Origin: Wolfiporia cocos
Lineage: Eukaryota; Basidiomycota; Agaricomycetes; Polyporales; Phaeolaceae
Assembly: GCA_029448655.1 (NCBI GenBank)
Contig: JACCLO010000012.1
Location: 2,418,001-2,482,000, forward strand
Direction: 5' to 3'
DNA length: 64,000 nt
A program made the position numbers and the translations under genes. Shown here piece after piece: positions 45,701-57,997 of the stretch; positions within the stretch are counted from its first letter, which is position 1; each line of letters starts with the position of its first letter. The notes under the pieces are model-generated. The model saw only the letters and a program-made list of their open reading frames with translations. It ran no database searches and was not told the origin of the DNA.

Positions 45701-48665
45701 TATTGTGATCAGTATTGCATTACAGAAAATCTCTGGAAGAGTTCAGCGGGTACGTAGCGAATGCAGTTTATGTAGCATATATTCTTAATTCAACACAGCA
45801 ATTTGGCCGCGTCAATCGCACACCGGTTGTGGCCATCGAAATTCACGTTGTCTCCAACCGAGATCGCGTAGCAAGTCAAGCTTTTGACTTGCGCTTTGAG
45901 CAGTATGTCGTCGCCGATGGCAATCTCTCTAACTCTCCGTGTACTCACTCGTGTATAGGGTACCCACCGAAGAATATCTTCGAAGGTTCGACATAACACC
46001 ACACCCATTTGTCCTCAATGCAGCACACAGTATTGACTGGAGAGACGACACCGTGGGACAAGAACTCTTTGCTGCACCAAGGCGTGAAGCTGCACATTTG
46101 CTCACTGACATATCGATCTCGGGGTTGTGCCACTATCTCCAGATCGCGGTTGAGCATCGAGTGGAAGAGCGCATATTCCTTATTTTCGAGGAGCTCTGCA
46201 GCAGAGAAGACATTCCTCATGAAGAAATAAGCGACTGCATGCGCCGCTATCCGTCACTTGCCTACTCCATACTCAAGAGATTCCAGCCGGGAGAACCCGC
46301 CAAGTTGCCCGACGCAGTGGCGTCTCTCGCTCCATCTATTATTCTGTGCATCATACGCTCGGCGAACGACCTTGGAATTGCTGCGTTGGCGGCACTGGAA
46401 CGCCTGAGCTTCGACGTTGCCTGCTTGGACTTCGGCACCTACGTAAATATCCTCTGGGTTGTCGCATTGAGCATACGATCTTCCCAGTTGATGCAAGAGT
46501 CCCTTTTGGTTCTGCATGAGTCTCGCGCACATCTTGGGAGTCTTGAGAAGTCTATGGAATATGGACACAATTTTGCACTAGGCATTGCAATCGACAGGGC
46601 AGAAGAAGCTGCTGATGCATGTCCGTGCGATGAGCATGGACGTCCAAAGCGACAGCGCGTTGCTCCGGTGAGAGCCAGGCTGACCTCGCCTACAAGAACT
46701 CAAAGCGAGAAAAGCGAGGAGCAGCACACCCCCGAGGCCTCCACTGGACCAGTCACACATGTCAAGGCCGATATTAGAGTGGATGCTGACACTCCCATCC
46801 GCATTCATTCCCATGTACGCCTCAGAGTTGCATCACCCCTAGATGGCCCTGCCAATGGGATAATCGCCTCTAACATTATTGTCGATGCCACAGTCTTGCG
46901 CTCCATGAGAGGGGAACTATACTTGGAGATGCAACATCCACTCCCTCCGGAATACCAACGGGTCGACTGGCTGCTATACAATGCTGGAAGCGTGGCCACA
47001 TCTAGGGCCATGATGAATGCCGTGCAACGACTGGCACTTGACGGCCCTGAATGTTGCATGTTTAGCAGAGTAATCGTAGGAGACGGGAGCGAACGCTCGG
47101 ATGTCATTGCCCAAGCCCCAACGCCGTCCAACGAGTCCGGCAGCGATATGTCTTCGTCCTTGAATGACAGCCAGCGAGAAGCGGTAAAGTCTGCTCGTTC
47201 TGCTCAGCTTGCATTAATTTGGGGCCCTCCAGGCAAGCCTTGTCTCACATACGATATTTTTAAATTGACCACATGTCAGGCACTGGAAAGACAACTGTGG
47301 TTGTACAGATTCTCGTCCAATTCTTACGTGAAAACCCTGAGATCAAGATCCTCATGACAGCCTCTACACATAACGGTGAGTGGGGTATTGCGACTTGTAT
47401 TCGAATAAGTCCTCAGATGGATAATTCTGTAGCCGTCGATAATGTATTGGAGCGGTTTATAAGGGAGAATGAGGGAAGCCGACTACTTCAATCAGATCAG
47501 ATTCTTCGAGTGGCCACCGATAGTTTCAAGGTGAACAAGAGTCTGCAATCATATACTATCGATTCCAGGATTGGGGGAAGCATGACCGACAACCCCAAGT
47601 TGCTGAAGAAAGCAGAGGAACGTGTTCGTGGAGCCCGTATTGTCTTCACGACATGCAGCGGCGCCGGCTTAGGGGTGTTGCGCAACATTGACTTCGATAC
47701 AGTTCTCATTGACGAAGCTTCACAAATCACTGAGCCATGCGCGCTGATTCCACTCGTCAAGGGCTGCAGGAAAGCCGTGCTCGTTGGCGACCAGTACGTT
47801 TCGAATGTGCAGTCACTGAAACCTTGGTTGGCTTACAAATATGATGCCTCAGTGTTCAATTACGTCCGACGGTACGCCCCATGGGAAAGGCACTCGAGTT
47901 CGATAAGTCACTGTTCGAGCGGCTCTGGACGGGTCCTGCTTACCCTGAAATGTCTCGCGTCATGTTAGATGTAAGTCGGCCACAGACCGTGCATCTCATA
48001 ATTTGCATTATGAGCTGATGACCTCATAGGTTCAATATCGCTTCCCAGAGGAGCTCGCGCATTTCCCTTCTCAAGAATTTTACGAAGGCCGACTGCGGAC
48101 AGGGACATCTGGCGTCGCAGAAATCTCGGCTACCTTGAGCGCTTCGACCTTCCCCTGGCCGTCAAACAACGGGCGAATCTTTCCTGTCGTGTTCGTCCCT
48201 TGCGCTTCCGAAGAAGACTTCGGCCGATCCTCTAAGTCTAATGAGGGCCAGGCTGAGTTGACCAAGTACATCCTCTCTCTCCTCCGCGTCGCGCGTAACA
48301 AAGATGATACGGAAGCAACCGCGCGCGTACAGTCCGTCACAATCGCGGTACTCACTCCATATTCCCGTCATGTTCAGCTTGTGAAGCAAGTGCTCCCCTC
48401 GTGGATGAACGCCGTCGTGAGCACGATCGATGGATTTCAGGGGCGCGAGGCGGATATCGTTGTATTCACCACGGTGCGCTCTAATGTGGAAGGCGATATC
48501 GGATTTGTGGAAGATGCAAGAAGATTGAACGTTGCATGGACGCGGCCCAAACTAGGCCTGATTGTCATTGGGAATCGCAGTACGCTGCAAGCGGGAAGCC
48601 CGCTGTGGCAAAGAGCGCTCACTCCATGCAAGGAGGTTGTCATCACGCGTCCGGAGGTAACGTAG
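42749..48665 (+). CDS. Fusion of RNA-silencing RNA-dependent RNA polymerase and Upf1-like SF1 helicase (one apparent frameshift)
   Basis: Seventeen exons (42749-43078, 43128-43230, 43283-43495, 43548-43563, 43628-44312, 44367-44425, 44478-44563, 44619-45110, 45167-45335, 45382-45441, 45513-45749, 45799-45902, 45959-47232, 47280-47375, 47433-47793, 47853-47970, 48030-48665) join in phase to about 1680 residues if one missing base near 43380-43390 is allowed for. The N-terminal half is a cellular RdRP (QDE-1/RDR/Rdp1 family): VAKRAKRIGLLFS, FSDGCGLIS, FQIRYRGYKG, RNPCLHPGD and the catalytic DLDGD near 450, split by an intron. The C-terminal part is an SF1 helicase: GPPGTGKT near 1275, THNAVDN, DEAS near 1403, GDHVQLRP, QYRFP, GFQGREAD near 1603 and RRLNVAWTR. 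It should convert single-stranded RNA to double-stranded RNA and remodel RNA or RNP. Intron 13 has a GC donor. Confidence 0.85.
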
Positions 48666-48797
48666 AATATGCTGTTTCTGGCTCGTTTATATTTACATGA
48701 TTCTACGCGATGGTTCTATTACGCTCTATAGTCAGTGTAGCATATGGGTATGGGTCTAAGTCGTCTATACAAGAATGTAAGTGAGGCGCCAGGCTGT

Positions 48798-49972
48798 CTA
48801 AGCAGCGTGTCCATTAGCCATGTTCCCATCCGACTTTAGTGAATCCTGAATTTGTTCCATGGCTTCCTCATCCCAGAGGGGACGTTGCAGGCGGAACGCA
48901 TCCCCCTGCCGAGCATAGGCAATGTCGCCCATTTTGCCGACAGCTTTTAGCTTGCCGGGATCGACGTACCCTCGCTCGGTCAGGACATCGTTGCGGATAT
49001 GGATATATTTAACAAGACCGAGGATCAAGGTGGTGGTAGCCACACCCGTTTCAGGGTGTACGATGTCATTCGTTTGAAACAACTAGTGATGCCATCTTTA
49101 GTGAGCGAATACACGTCCGGACCATGTGTGCGGCTGCGTACCTCGCACTCCATGCTGAACGCGCTCTCCTTCACCCGAGGAGCTTCCACTTCCACCTATA
49201 CAGCAGGACCTTCAGTCGACTGCTAAGCACACTCAGCATACGGACGTACACTTGGCGCCTGTGTGAGACCGCTCAGAGGCCATTCGCTCACCTCAGCAGG
49301 CGCGTCCACAGAGCAGGCGTTAGCATTGTGAACGAACGCCTCGCTGATGATGTTGACGGTAAAGCCCTTGGTCGACTTGATATTCTCTGTCGTATCCTTG
49401 AGGCGGCCTGGGTGATTCAGGCATGAGATGGACACCAGAGGTGGATGTCCTGTGACCTGCGATCACACCAATGAGACCGCGATCGCAGCGGGCGCTGCTT
49501 GTAAGCAATAACATACCATATTGAACCAGCTACAGAGTATGTAAGCACAAGTGAACGAAGGCCGTAATGGTGATTGCGAGCTCACCTGAATGGAGCTAAG
49601 TTTGCTACGCCATCAGCGGAAATGCTGGAGACAAATGCAATGGGGCGAGGCACAATGCCGCTAACCATCAATCGATACTGATCGACAGACCATTTAGATC
49701 CAGCATTAATCATGATGTGCGAACCACACTCACGAGTTTACTGCGGGATAACGATGTCAGCATGCAAACACAGAGGTACGTTAAGTGGATTCTCACTTCG
49801 GGTCCTCCTTGGAGGTTTCCACCACCTTCCAGCCTTCCTTCTCGCCCTCAAGCCACTGCCTCCCCTCTGCTGTGGCATCGAGTCGCTGCCCATACGACCA
49901 TGTTGGGTTTGGTACCTCCGTGAACTTGAATTCAGAGGAGTGATCGAACGGAGCCAATTTAGTGGAAGACAT
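48798..49972 (-). CDS. Flavin-reductase-like FMN-binding split-barrel protein
   Basis: 277 residues from seven exons: 49797-49972, 49734-49740, 49586-49677, 49517-49529, 49250-49456, 49142-49195 and 48798-49082. It is related to the DIM6/NTAB flavoprotein group, which binds FMN as a dimer and uses NAD(P)H; the partner here is unknown. YRLMVSGIVPRPIAFVSS and NLAPFSWFN form the FMN-binding start of the barrel (about residues 60-95). GFTVNIISEAF and VKESAFSMECE are later family blocks, and the C-terminal KAVGKMGDIAYAR plus LWDEE complete it. The 7-base and 13-base micro-exons are needed to join the conserved blocks in frame. It is convergent with the RdRP-helicase gene, with 132 bases between stop codons. 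Confidence 0.87.
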
Positions 49973-51983
49973 TGCTGTTGATCTTGTGTGGGGTTCGCGC
50001 TTGATAGGTGCAAATTGTCGGCACCGCCATAGCAGCCTTATGTACCTGCTCCCTGACATTGCAAACAAGCTAGTTCCGGTGCTCGTCGTCCGAGAGCAAG
50101 TTTCCGCGCACACTGAATGCCGTTCCGCTCACTCAGCATTCCGCGTGCGATCTATCAGCAATTGTGATGAGATTGTCCCTTATCACCAGACGATGGAGCC
50201 TCTTACCAACATGTTGCACAGCAATGCTGCGAGGATAAAGCATTAGTCGGCGTGACAGGTCGACGATGGCTCTTGGCATTGGTCGCCTTCAGTCATTCCC
50301 ACCGGCCGCCGTGTGGCACAGTCGACAAGCGCCCATATCCCGTGACTTGCTTACCATTCGTAGCTCCTATTCTCCCAGCCTCCTGCCTGCCTTTTGCAAA
50401 ATCTGACAAAATCGCAGACGGCACGAATGATGCAAGTGTAATACGATAATTAGGAGACAGAGGATGGGTGTGTATCGGCCGAGGTGATGTCGTGGTTGAT
50501 AACAGTGCCAACAGCCTGGAAAGAGACCTGCGAGCAAGTACGCTCTAGCTTAGTAGCTATACTGGTAGCAGTGAGAGAGGAGGAAGTTACGAGGATTGCT
50601 CTAGAAAGTACGCCCAACTGTTGATCTAGAGGCATGAGCGTTATCATCGAATGACTGTGATGAAGCAGGCTTTCCTGCTCTCGGAACTACGAGTGAAAAT
50701 TGGCCAATGTCGCGGATTCACGCGCAAATCATACTCAACGTACAGGAGCCTAGAAGTCCGTTTGCATCGAACGACCGGGGTCTGGTGTGTACGATGACAG
50801 GCGCTTCATGCCACCCAGTTGCTTAGATCGCGGCTGGTGTCCATGCAATAGCAGCGTACCGAGAACCACAATGCTTCTGCGAGCTACCACCTCACGACTT
50901 ACCACAAACCGTGCTATGCATCGGGATATGATGGGCCCACAAATCCTCTGACACCCGCATCTAAGAATAGTTGGAACTCCTAGCTTTTGTCAATTTCTGT
51001 GACAGGAAGACTTATTGATTTACGGCAAGGCAAATGGATGGGTATTTCCGGATACTACAAGGGACCAGAGTGCCTCATACAGCTCGACCATATCCACACC
51101 ATCACCCTGAGGAGTGCATAAACTGCACTTCAACGAAGCAGGGTTTGGGAATTGCTGCAGATCTTACTACGTTAACAGTTTTTACTACGTTAACAGTATG
51201 CTACGCGATACCGTAGTCAACTTGTATGAGTACTAGACGCAACGCGAGGAATTAACTAGTAGCCGCTACTGCACTACACATGGAACGGGATTTACCACCC
51301 GGATTCGAGGAGGTATGCGATGAGAGGACTTGCCATGGCTACTAGCTACTAGTAGTGATAATGCAATCGAAGGTGTGCAGCACGTGCAGAGGTCCTGTCC
51401 AGAATAACCCAATTCATGAATCATGATGATGATTGTGGTCATCGATGGTCAATCTCATCAATCCTGCCGAACTTCTAAATACATAGAACTGACCAGCTCA
51501 GGTTCCACCGAACGATTTTTATTCTCTACGCGCTTCCATGGCCAAATTCGTATAGTTATACGGCAGATCACACGCAACCACATATCATTATCTTGATCCC
51601 TGTACTCTCCAAAACCTCGAGGCATATAACCTGCACAGCTCACAAATCTTCTGATCATCATGACAATGATGCAACTACAAACAGTTGAACGACTGACGAG
51701 TGACTCAAGCTGTTCGTATGGCATCGTTCGGTTCCATCCTCCATTCACTACCGGCACTGGATCCAGGAAGATATCACATCGGTGTGCCTCGCCCTGACTA
51801 GCACAGGTGCAGTCTCTCAAATCCATGCTCTGATCATCCCGAGCTGCGGTCCCGACTCGAGGTGAGTGACCTGCGTGCTTGGGCAGTGTACTAAGGTGGC
51901 CGTAGTTATATAGCCCATCCCCACTGCCCAGCCTGCGCCGCACACATTCAACGAAGTGGTTAACGCTCTTCCCTCTGCCAGAT
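49973..51983. other. Intergenic region, no gene recognised
   Basis: Two kilobases upstream of the flavin-reductase-like gene and of the DUF6534-like gene. Frames up to about 160 codons (51458-51943, minus) show no recognisable motif. Confidence 0.5.
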
Positions 51984-53727
51984 ATGATGCAACCTATTGA
52001 CTACTACGGGTATTACTTTGGTGGTATGTTCATATCTCTGGTGTAAGTCTGAACATCCGCTTAGGCTTTTCTACTGTGACCTAACACATATCGATCTGCA
52101 GGTTCTATGGCGGAGTTCTTGCACAAGCGTCATACTATTTGTCTCATTATTCCAGAGACAGTATGGTACTCAAGGGATTTGTACGCTGTTATCCTTACTC
52201 GGGAATCCATACATTAAGTAATTAGAGCTCATTGACAGGTACTGTTCTTAATGTGTGTCGTGCTCTGTACTGCAATGTTTCCGAATTTGCCGCTACTACT
52301 CGTCATAGAGCCGCTGAGACACTAAAAGAGATAGCAATAGGGCAGGTGAGCAAGTCGCATGTTGCTGAAGTACTGATCAACGACCCATCTTGGCCGAACA
52401 GGGACTTTGGACATCACTCGTTCATGATCATGGAAATGTACTTGATGCGCTCTCATGGAATATTGAGTAAGTATCCACTACTGTAGCTCTTCTACAATAG
52501 CACGACTGATCGCTTTGTTGACTAGTGATTACATGGTACGGTGATGTTGGCGTTATTACCCCACCATTTTTTATTCAATCTACATCTGGACGCATATCTA
52601 GATGATGGTCACGACAGTACGTTTCATTCATGTCAAAGCTTGAAGTACCAACAAATTATGTTTTCAGATTTCAATCCCGTGGATGGTTCAAGCGTATGGA
52701 ATTCTTTTTCACTCGCCGCTGCTCCGTCTGAGACAAAGAAAATTATGGATTCATAGATTCTATATTTTTGCTATATGGAAACGTAATATCATTTACTCAT
52801 ATTCAGCTTGAGTACCTCATTCGTGTCTCTTAGTCCTCAACGGAAGAAAATATAGGGTACCCGTTATTGCTGCAGCGGTATGACTTGGTGGAGATTATCT
52901 GCTACCTGTGAACTGTATTTTCCTTTGTGTCTAGATTGCTTTTATGACCGTCTCTCTTGGTATGTTATCAAATTCGTATATATCACCGCCAGTTCTAACC
53001 ATTAGCAGGGTGCAGTATTGGTGATTTCATATAAGCCATGCATTACTTTGACTTTAGAATGAGCTGACAAGCACTTATCAGTGGAGGTGTACGAGATGTG
53101 AGTGCAACTACGTTCGCAGTGAATCACCATCTTTATCACAATGCGTATAGCTGGATCCAATCTTCGGGACTACAGGAGTCCGTAAACAAAGTCGACGTGA
53201 GTATGAGCTAGCCCATGTACCTATACGAAGCACGGTATAATGGAGATTCTCAGATTCCATCAAGGATTCAATCCGCGACGGAGCTTGGGGTGAATGTGCT
53301 GATCACGACGACGCTTTGTTGCACACTCCATGGATTCAAAGGAACATTCAATGAGTGAGCGCTACTAATGCTCGTTCAGTATGTGCTTATAATGGCCCAA
53401 GATCAAAGAATATCGTGTCCAGACTGATCATCTATGTCGTCAACCGGGGGGCTATACTCCTGTAGGCATCTTCATGCGGGAGAAGAAAGTGCAGGCTACT
53501 CACATGTTTCCAGCATATTTCAAGTCATCGTCATTGCACTCGTGCGTGTTCTCGTTTACTTGCTCATTCAAAAGCTAATCAGACGTGGTCGTTCTCAGTA
53601 TAATCGACAAAGTAACTTATACAGTGTATTTTACTTGCCATTGAGCACAAGTGAGAATCCTTTCGACTCATGAAAGACTCTTACTTACACTTCGTAGTCG
53701 ACCTCAACAATATGCTGATTACGTGAG
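51984..53727 (+). CDS. DUF6534-like multi-pass membrane protein (exon structure only partly resolved)
   Basis: It resembles the Agaricomycete family of seven-helix membrane proteins of unknown function. The first exon (ATG 51984) joins in phase across a GTAAGT intron ending at 52101 to give YYFGGMFISLVFYGGVLAQ, a first helix, followed by SRDSMVLKGF, the family's Asp-containing loop. A further exon near 52236 continues with a hydrophobic helix (VLFLMCVVLCTAMF). Later pieces fit the family: NGRKYRVPVIAAA near 52840, SATELGVNVLITTTL near 53275, SRLIIYVVNRGAILL near 53417 and a following helix near 53510, ending DLNNMLIT. The middle (about 52270-52790) could not be joined with confidence and may contain an insertion or lesion, so this could be a decaying gene. 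Confidence 0.5.
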
Positions 53728-55530
53728 TGTATCTACTGAGTAGCATGGTACAATCGGCTGATTCGGCACATTTTGAAAGACTCAACGGCCGTCAGAAACT
53801 TATTCATTCCAGCGGTGCATCCAGCTACTCCGATATTTTGAGCGACTTCCACGCTTGCGCTCGCACTTCGAGGTAAGCATTGTCTGATATATGTGCGTTT
53901 ACGATTTGCAGACTGAGGCTTGGTAAGTCTCGATGACGAAGCATCACAAAACCATTCAATCATACCAATATGAATATCAAGATAGCTCCACAATGCTTGT
54001 ATGACTCTCATGACTATTGTACGGTGTCTGAGAAATATCTCCTGAAACATGGCAATCGTGTTCTAAATCACATGGTATGCGGTTGTACGACAACGTCGTT
54101 GTTTGCCATAGTCGAGAAGACATTCCTTCACTCATTCATTCAGTGAACATGGGATTATATAGCACTGGACAAGCGTTGATATCTGACGATCGCAGTGATG
54201 CATCAGTGGCGTTGCGAGCGGCGAGAGATGTTCACATGAGAAAGGGCTGATGTTATCAGGCACGCGTGCATCGGGTCGATATCTCATGAGACGGAAAATA
54301 CATAATGTGGGGAGATGTCCCTGAGTATACAAATGTGCACCTGCCGAAGGAAGCCAGCTGACCGCAGGGGATTATACATGCGATATACACAGGTAATTTT
54401 TGCGCTCGATACGACGCACTTACTCGTATCTATAGTGATGAATGTGTCGCGGCAAGACTTGTACTAAGCGATATCTTCACTTTTTGTGCCGCAGGGCAAT
54501 AAGGGGATGTAAGGATCTGCTGTAAGTGCTTCAATGGGTTGTCTAGGCTGTGCTGTCAAGTACCTGATGAGTGAACAGGATTATATTGCCAAGGTGCGCC
54601 TCGTCTGATCTACGGATTGGGTAAAGATGGTAAGCTACATAAGCAGTGCTTCTAATGTGCTGTGTCAAACGACAACACAACATACATTTGTTAGATGTTA
54701 CATGAATCAAGAATGGTATCTTGAACGGCACAATCCGAGCTCCAGTTGTGTGTTTCATTGCTATTTTGCTAGAAGTTTCCTCATCTTTAGATCTGCGGTG
54801 GTCCCACAGCCCTCGCTCTCGCCAATAGCGGTGTATCATCCGGCAGGATGGTCGCTTCCATATCGGACAACGCAGCCCCGGCATTCAGACGCCTTTCTAC
54901 AATATCTGCTGCGACACGCTCTGTAAAATGCCTCGAAAATGCAGCTCAGGGCTCTCGAGTACTACAACCTCCTCTGAGTCTTCCCCGACTTTGGTAGCGC
55001 GGAAGTCTGCTGATGCTGATCAGCATGTACAAGCTTCAAATTGAGACAGTCATCCAGAGATCCAGCGTGATAGAGCTCGAAGAAAACAATCAGGTGACTC
55101 CACATATTTATCGAATCGGTTCCAGTGGGTTTCCGTTGCCTACTGTGCGTGAATGTGCAGAACATGCCGCCTATGGCCAAGCCAACCAGGTAGGCATAGT
55201 ATTATGCACACATGTTCAAATTGACGAGGGGCCTCTCTCAGAAGTCTCGCTTTATGACGGTCGGCGGGCTTAGCGTGGACGCGCGAGGAGCGCTCAGGCA
55301 GCTTGTGCCATGTGGTTAACCACCGCTGCAGCTCTGAGACACAACTATATGTAAGGAGTCTACGCCGTTGTCATCCGGCAGGCACACAGACATGCTTGGG
55401 GCTGAATGACGTGCAGGCGAAATACCGCGCACCACAAGCGCCAGGGCTGGGGCCGACGTACGTCACTGTTCCGCATCTTCGGTGTGACGTGCCCTTGTCG
55501 ATCGCGAGTGATGAGCGCGGATCAGAACGG
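53728..55530. other. Intergenic region, no gene recognised
   Basis: Only scattered short frames, none supported by motif or splice structure. Confidence 0.45.
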
Positions 55531-55754
55531 TGCCGGAGACGATCCTGAGGAGGGTCTTACCCACCGTGCAAAGACGGCACCTCAAGCGCTCCAACGTTCG
55601 AGTCTTCCAGACTGCCGATCATCCCATGCACGAGGCTGATCGCGACGGACACGTGTACAGTGGGAAAGACTACGTAGTCGTGAGGCCTGACGGGGTCGAT
55701 GGCGGCGCCGTGCTCGGGGTAGAGAGGTTCTTCGCGGCCTGTCGACAGCTTTAA
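55530..55754 (+). pseudogene. Fragment of an FAD monooxygenase (phenol-hydroxylase-like) C-terminal domain
   Basis: A 74-codon frame. Its distal half, about 55580-55754, reads RVFQTADHPMHEADRDG, then YVVVRPDGVDGG and VERFFAAC. VVVRPDG followed by a short loop and a Tyr/Phe-Phe helix is the usual end of the thioredoxin-fold tail domain of phenol-2-monooxygenase-like flavoproteins. No FAD-binding GXGXXG or DG motif was found upstream, so I read this as a remnant. A distant upstream part is possible. Confidence 0.4.
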
Positions 55755-57101
55755 GCTGGTACCCATATACAGACAATGTATATAGTTGCTGAACATCTCA
55801 AGCCCTTACCAACGATAGTACTGCTTCGCCATTCGACGTATTCAAACCGGGGGAGTGCAGGAACCCTTTCGTCAATTTGCGAGGCCACTCGACGCGCGCG
55901 CAGCTGTCACCATTCATTACTTTGTCATTTGTGTATCTTGGGATGCTCTAGGAAGGCCTATTGGGCGGACCCTTATGTGATCGGACGACCCAGGGTGGGA
56001 CAATTAATTATAGGGAGGAGTTGACTTAATCGAGTTCCGATTCATGACAAGATTCGAGTGAGCTAGTCTGAGCTTTTGAGATGTCTGGTAATCGAAGGAG
56101 GTGTAACTTATGCTATCTGTCTGGTCACTTCTTCGGTGACATCCGCAGTTTCCATCACAAGCGTATTGAAGGCGGGAAGCGGTGTTCAATATAACAGAAT
56201 ACCGACGATGGACATCTCGCTTGAGCCCGGTCTAATAGCTTCTAAGGCTGCATTGGCCTGCGATGGGGTTGTCAGAGTCACAGTACGGGCTTCTACGCAT
56301 GAATCTGATCGTAGAGTAGAGGGCAGTATCTCCTGACATAACGCATTATGCAATTTGCAATTGAAACTATGTGCAGCATAAGCTTTGAAGTCGCTGAGCG
56401 GCAAACATACACGCGATGTAAAATCTATCATGAGCACAACAAGCATAAACAGCATCGGTACGCGTCCGAGCCGCTTGTAACTCCAACGTTTTCTGTCGTT
56501 GACCACACAACGCGCTCAATGTTTACGCTCAACGAGGGCTAGCTCTCAAACCGCGTTTTGCTACGTAGCAATTGACCATCCGACCTTGACCCGCAGCTGT
56601 TTCGTGCTGACACGAGATAGATGACGAGAGAGCTTGGCGGCCGAAGTCTCAGTATGCAAGGGTATCGAACCCTTTGGCATCTGTCAATAATTTCCTGGAG
56701 CGACCTGATAATTCCGCGGGCTCAGACAGAGAACTATTCTTACGTCTGCTTTGAACGCCTGTTGAACTGGCAAAACCTCGCTCTTACTAAGCGCACTCGA
56801 TGTGCGATGCCTTGCTGCTATCTGGACTAGGACGTTCATGAGCTCGCTAGTAACGTTGATTCGCCTCTACTCCTGGATGCTTCTATCGTGCCTTGTCAAT
56901 CATGCCACAGACGTGCTGCGCCGGAGTCACATATCACATTCTGCGACTCAGGGAGAACAAATGCCGTACAGGTCGCTTTATCACCGTCGAGTTGCCGACA
57001 GGCCTCGTTGTGCACAGCCCATCACACATACCGCTTACCTGGGCCCGCTCCATCCCGAGCTGGGTTATAAAATGTGTTGGAGGACTGCGTGAGCTGTAGA
57101 C
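55755..57101. other. Intergenic region, no gene recognised
   Basis: No supported gene, RNA or repeat. It includes the promoter side of the CFEM gene. Confidence 0.45.
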
Positions 57102-57997
57102 ATGCCCGTCATGTTCCCTCTTGTTCGCGGTCTTCACATTGTGCTCGGTGTATCTGTGCTCCTTGCCAGCTTAGGGCAGCATGCTTTTGCTGCTGACCCT
57201 ATCCCCACACCAGACCCATGCTTCTTGGTTTGCGAGGATCAGGCAGCCCTTGCGGCAGGCTGTTTAACCCGGTACGTTCCCGTGTCCTATGATGGACTGA
57301 TATCTAGAAATTCATAACCTTTCGTGGCAGTATTGATATTCCTTGCGTTTGTACATCTACTACCTACTGGAATAATGCACTATCGTGCATGTCCGGCAAT
57401 TGCTCCTCTGCCGCCATAGAGTTGGCCAAGACCATACAGTTCGATCAGTGTATTTGGGGTACGTAACGTCTCATACGCGTCGCAATTGCGGCATATTATG
57501 TTGATACCTCTACAATCAAAATCAACATGCTGACTTCCAGGCGATCATTCATAGTGGAATATGGCCCCGATGCCTCCAGCCTGTCTGTGCTCTCTCAGAG
57601 CTTCGCATCCGAAGCATCTGTTTGGTCCTCGGCGGCAGCGAGCTGGGCATCTTCCAAATCGTCGCGGCTCTCCTCCGAATTCTACTCCAGATCATCCGTC
57701 TTTGCGTCACGCTCGTCTGTCTACTCGTCGGAGGCGGCGTCGCTGTCCAGTGCTTTATCTGTCCATGCCGCCGTTGCATACGGTCTTACCACCACGGGGC
57801 CCACCAGCACCCCGGGGCCCACCAGCACCACAGGGTCCACCAGTGCCTCGGGGTCCACCGGCGCCTCGGGGTCCAGCACGTCCAGCACGACTACCACTTC
57901 TGCAAGCGCTGCTGGAAGAATGGCGAATGATTTCTATATGGCGGGTGTCTGGGTAGCTTGTATTGCTGCGGGGGTTGGCGCTGCTCTCATGCTTTAA
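57102..57997 (+). CDS. CFEM-domain cell-surface protein, probably GPI-anchored
   Basis: Secreted protein of 246 residues from three exons (57102-57271, 57331-57458, 57555-57997), all in phase. A signal peptide (about 1-30, ending HAFA) is followed by a CFEM domain with the full set of eight cysteines at residues 40, 44, 54, 62, 64, 76, 81 and 97. Asp59 sits three residues before the CVC pair; in haem-binding CFEM proteins an Asp in this area is the axial ligand. A long Ser/Ala- and Ser/Thr-rich stalk contains tandem GPTST/GSTSA-type repeats. The last 20 residues are hydrophobic (VWVACIAAGVGAALML) and fit a GPI-attachment signal. Roles in iron acquisition or host/surface interaction are known for the family; which applies here is unknown. 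Confidence 0.85.

Noticed and set aside
42749..48665. Reading the RdRP and helicase as two separate genes.
   Set aside because: Exons 8 to 13 connect them with matching phases and no stop. There is no plausible new start, and the helicase frame has no ATG-led N-terminus of its own.
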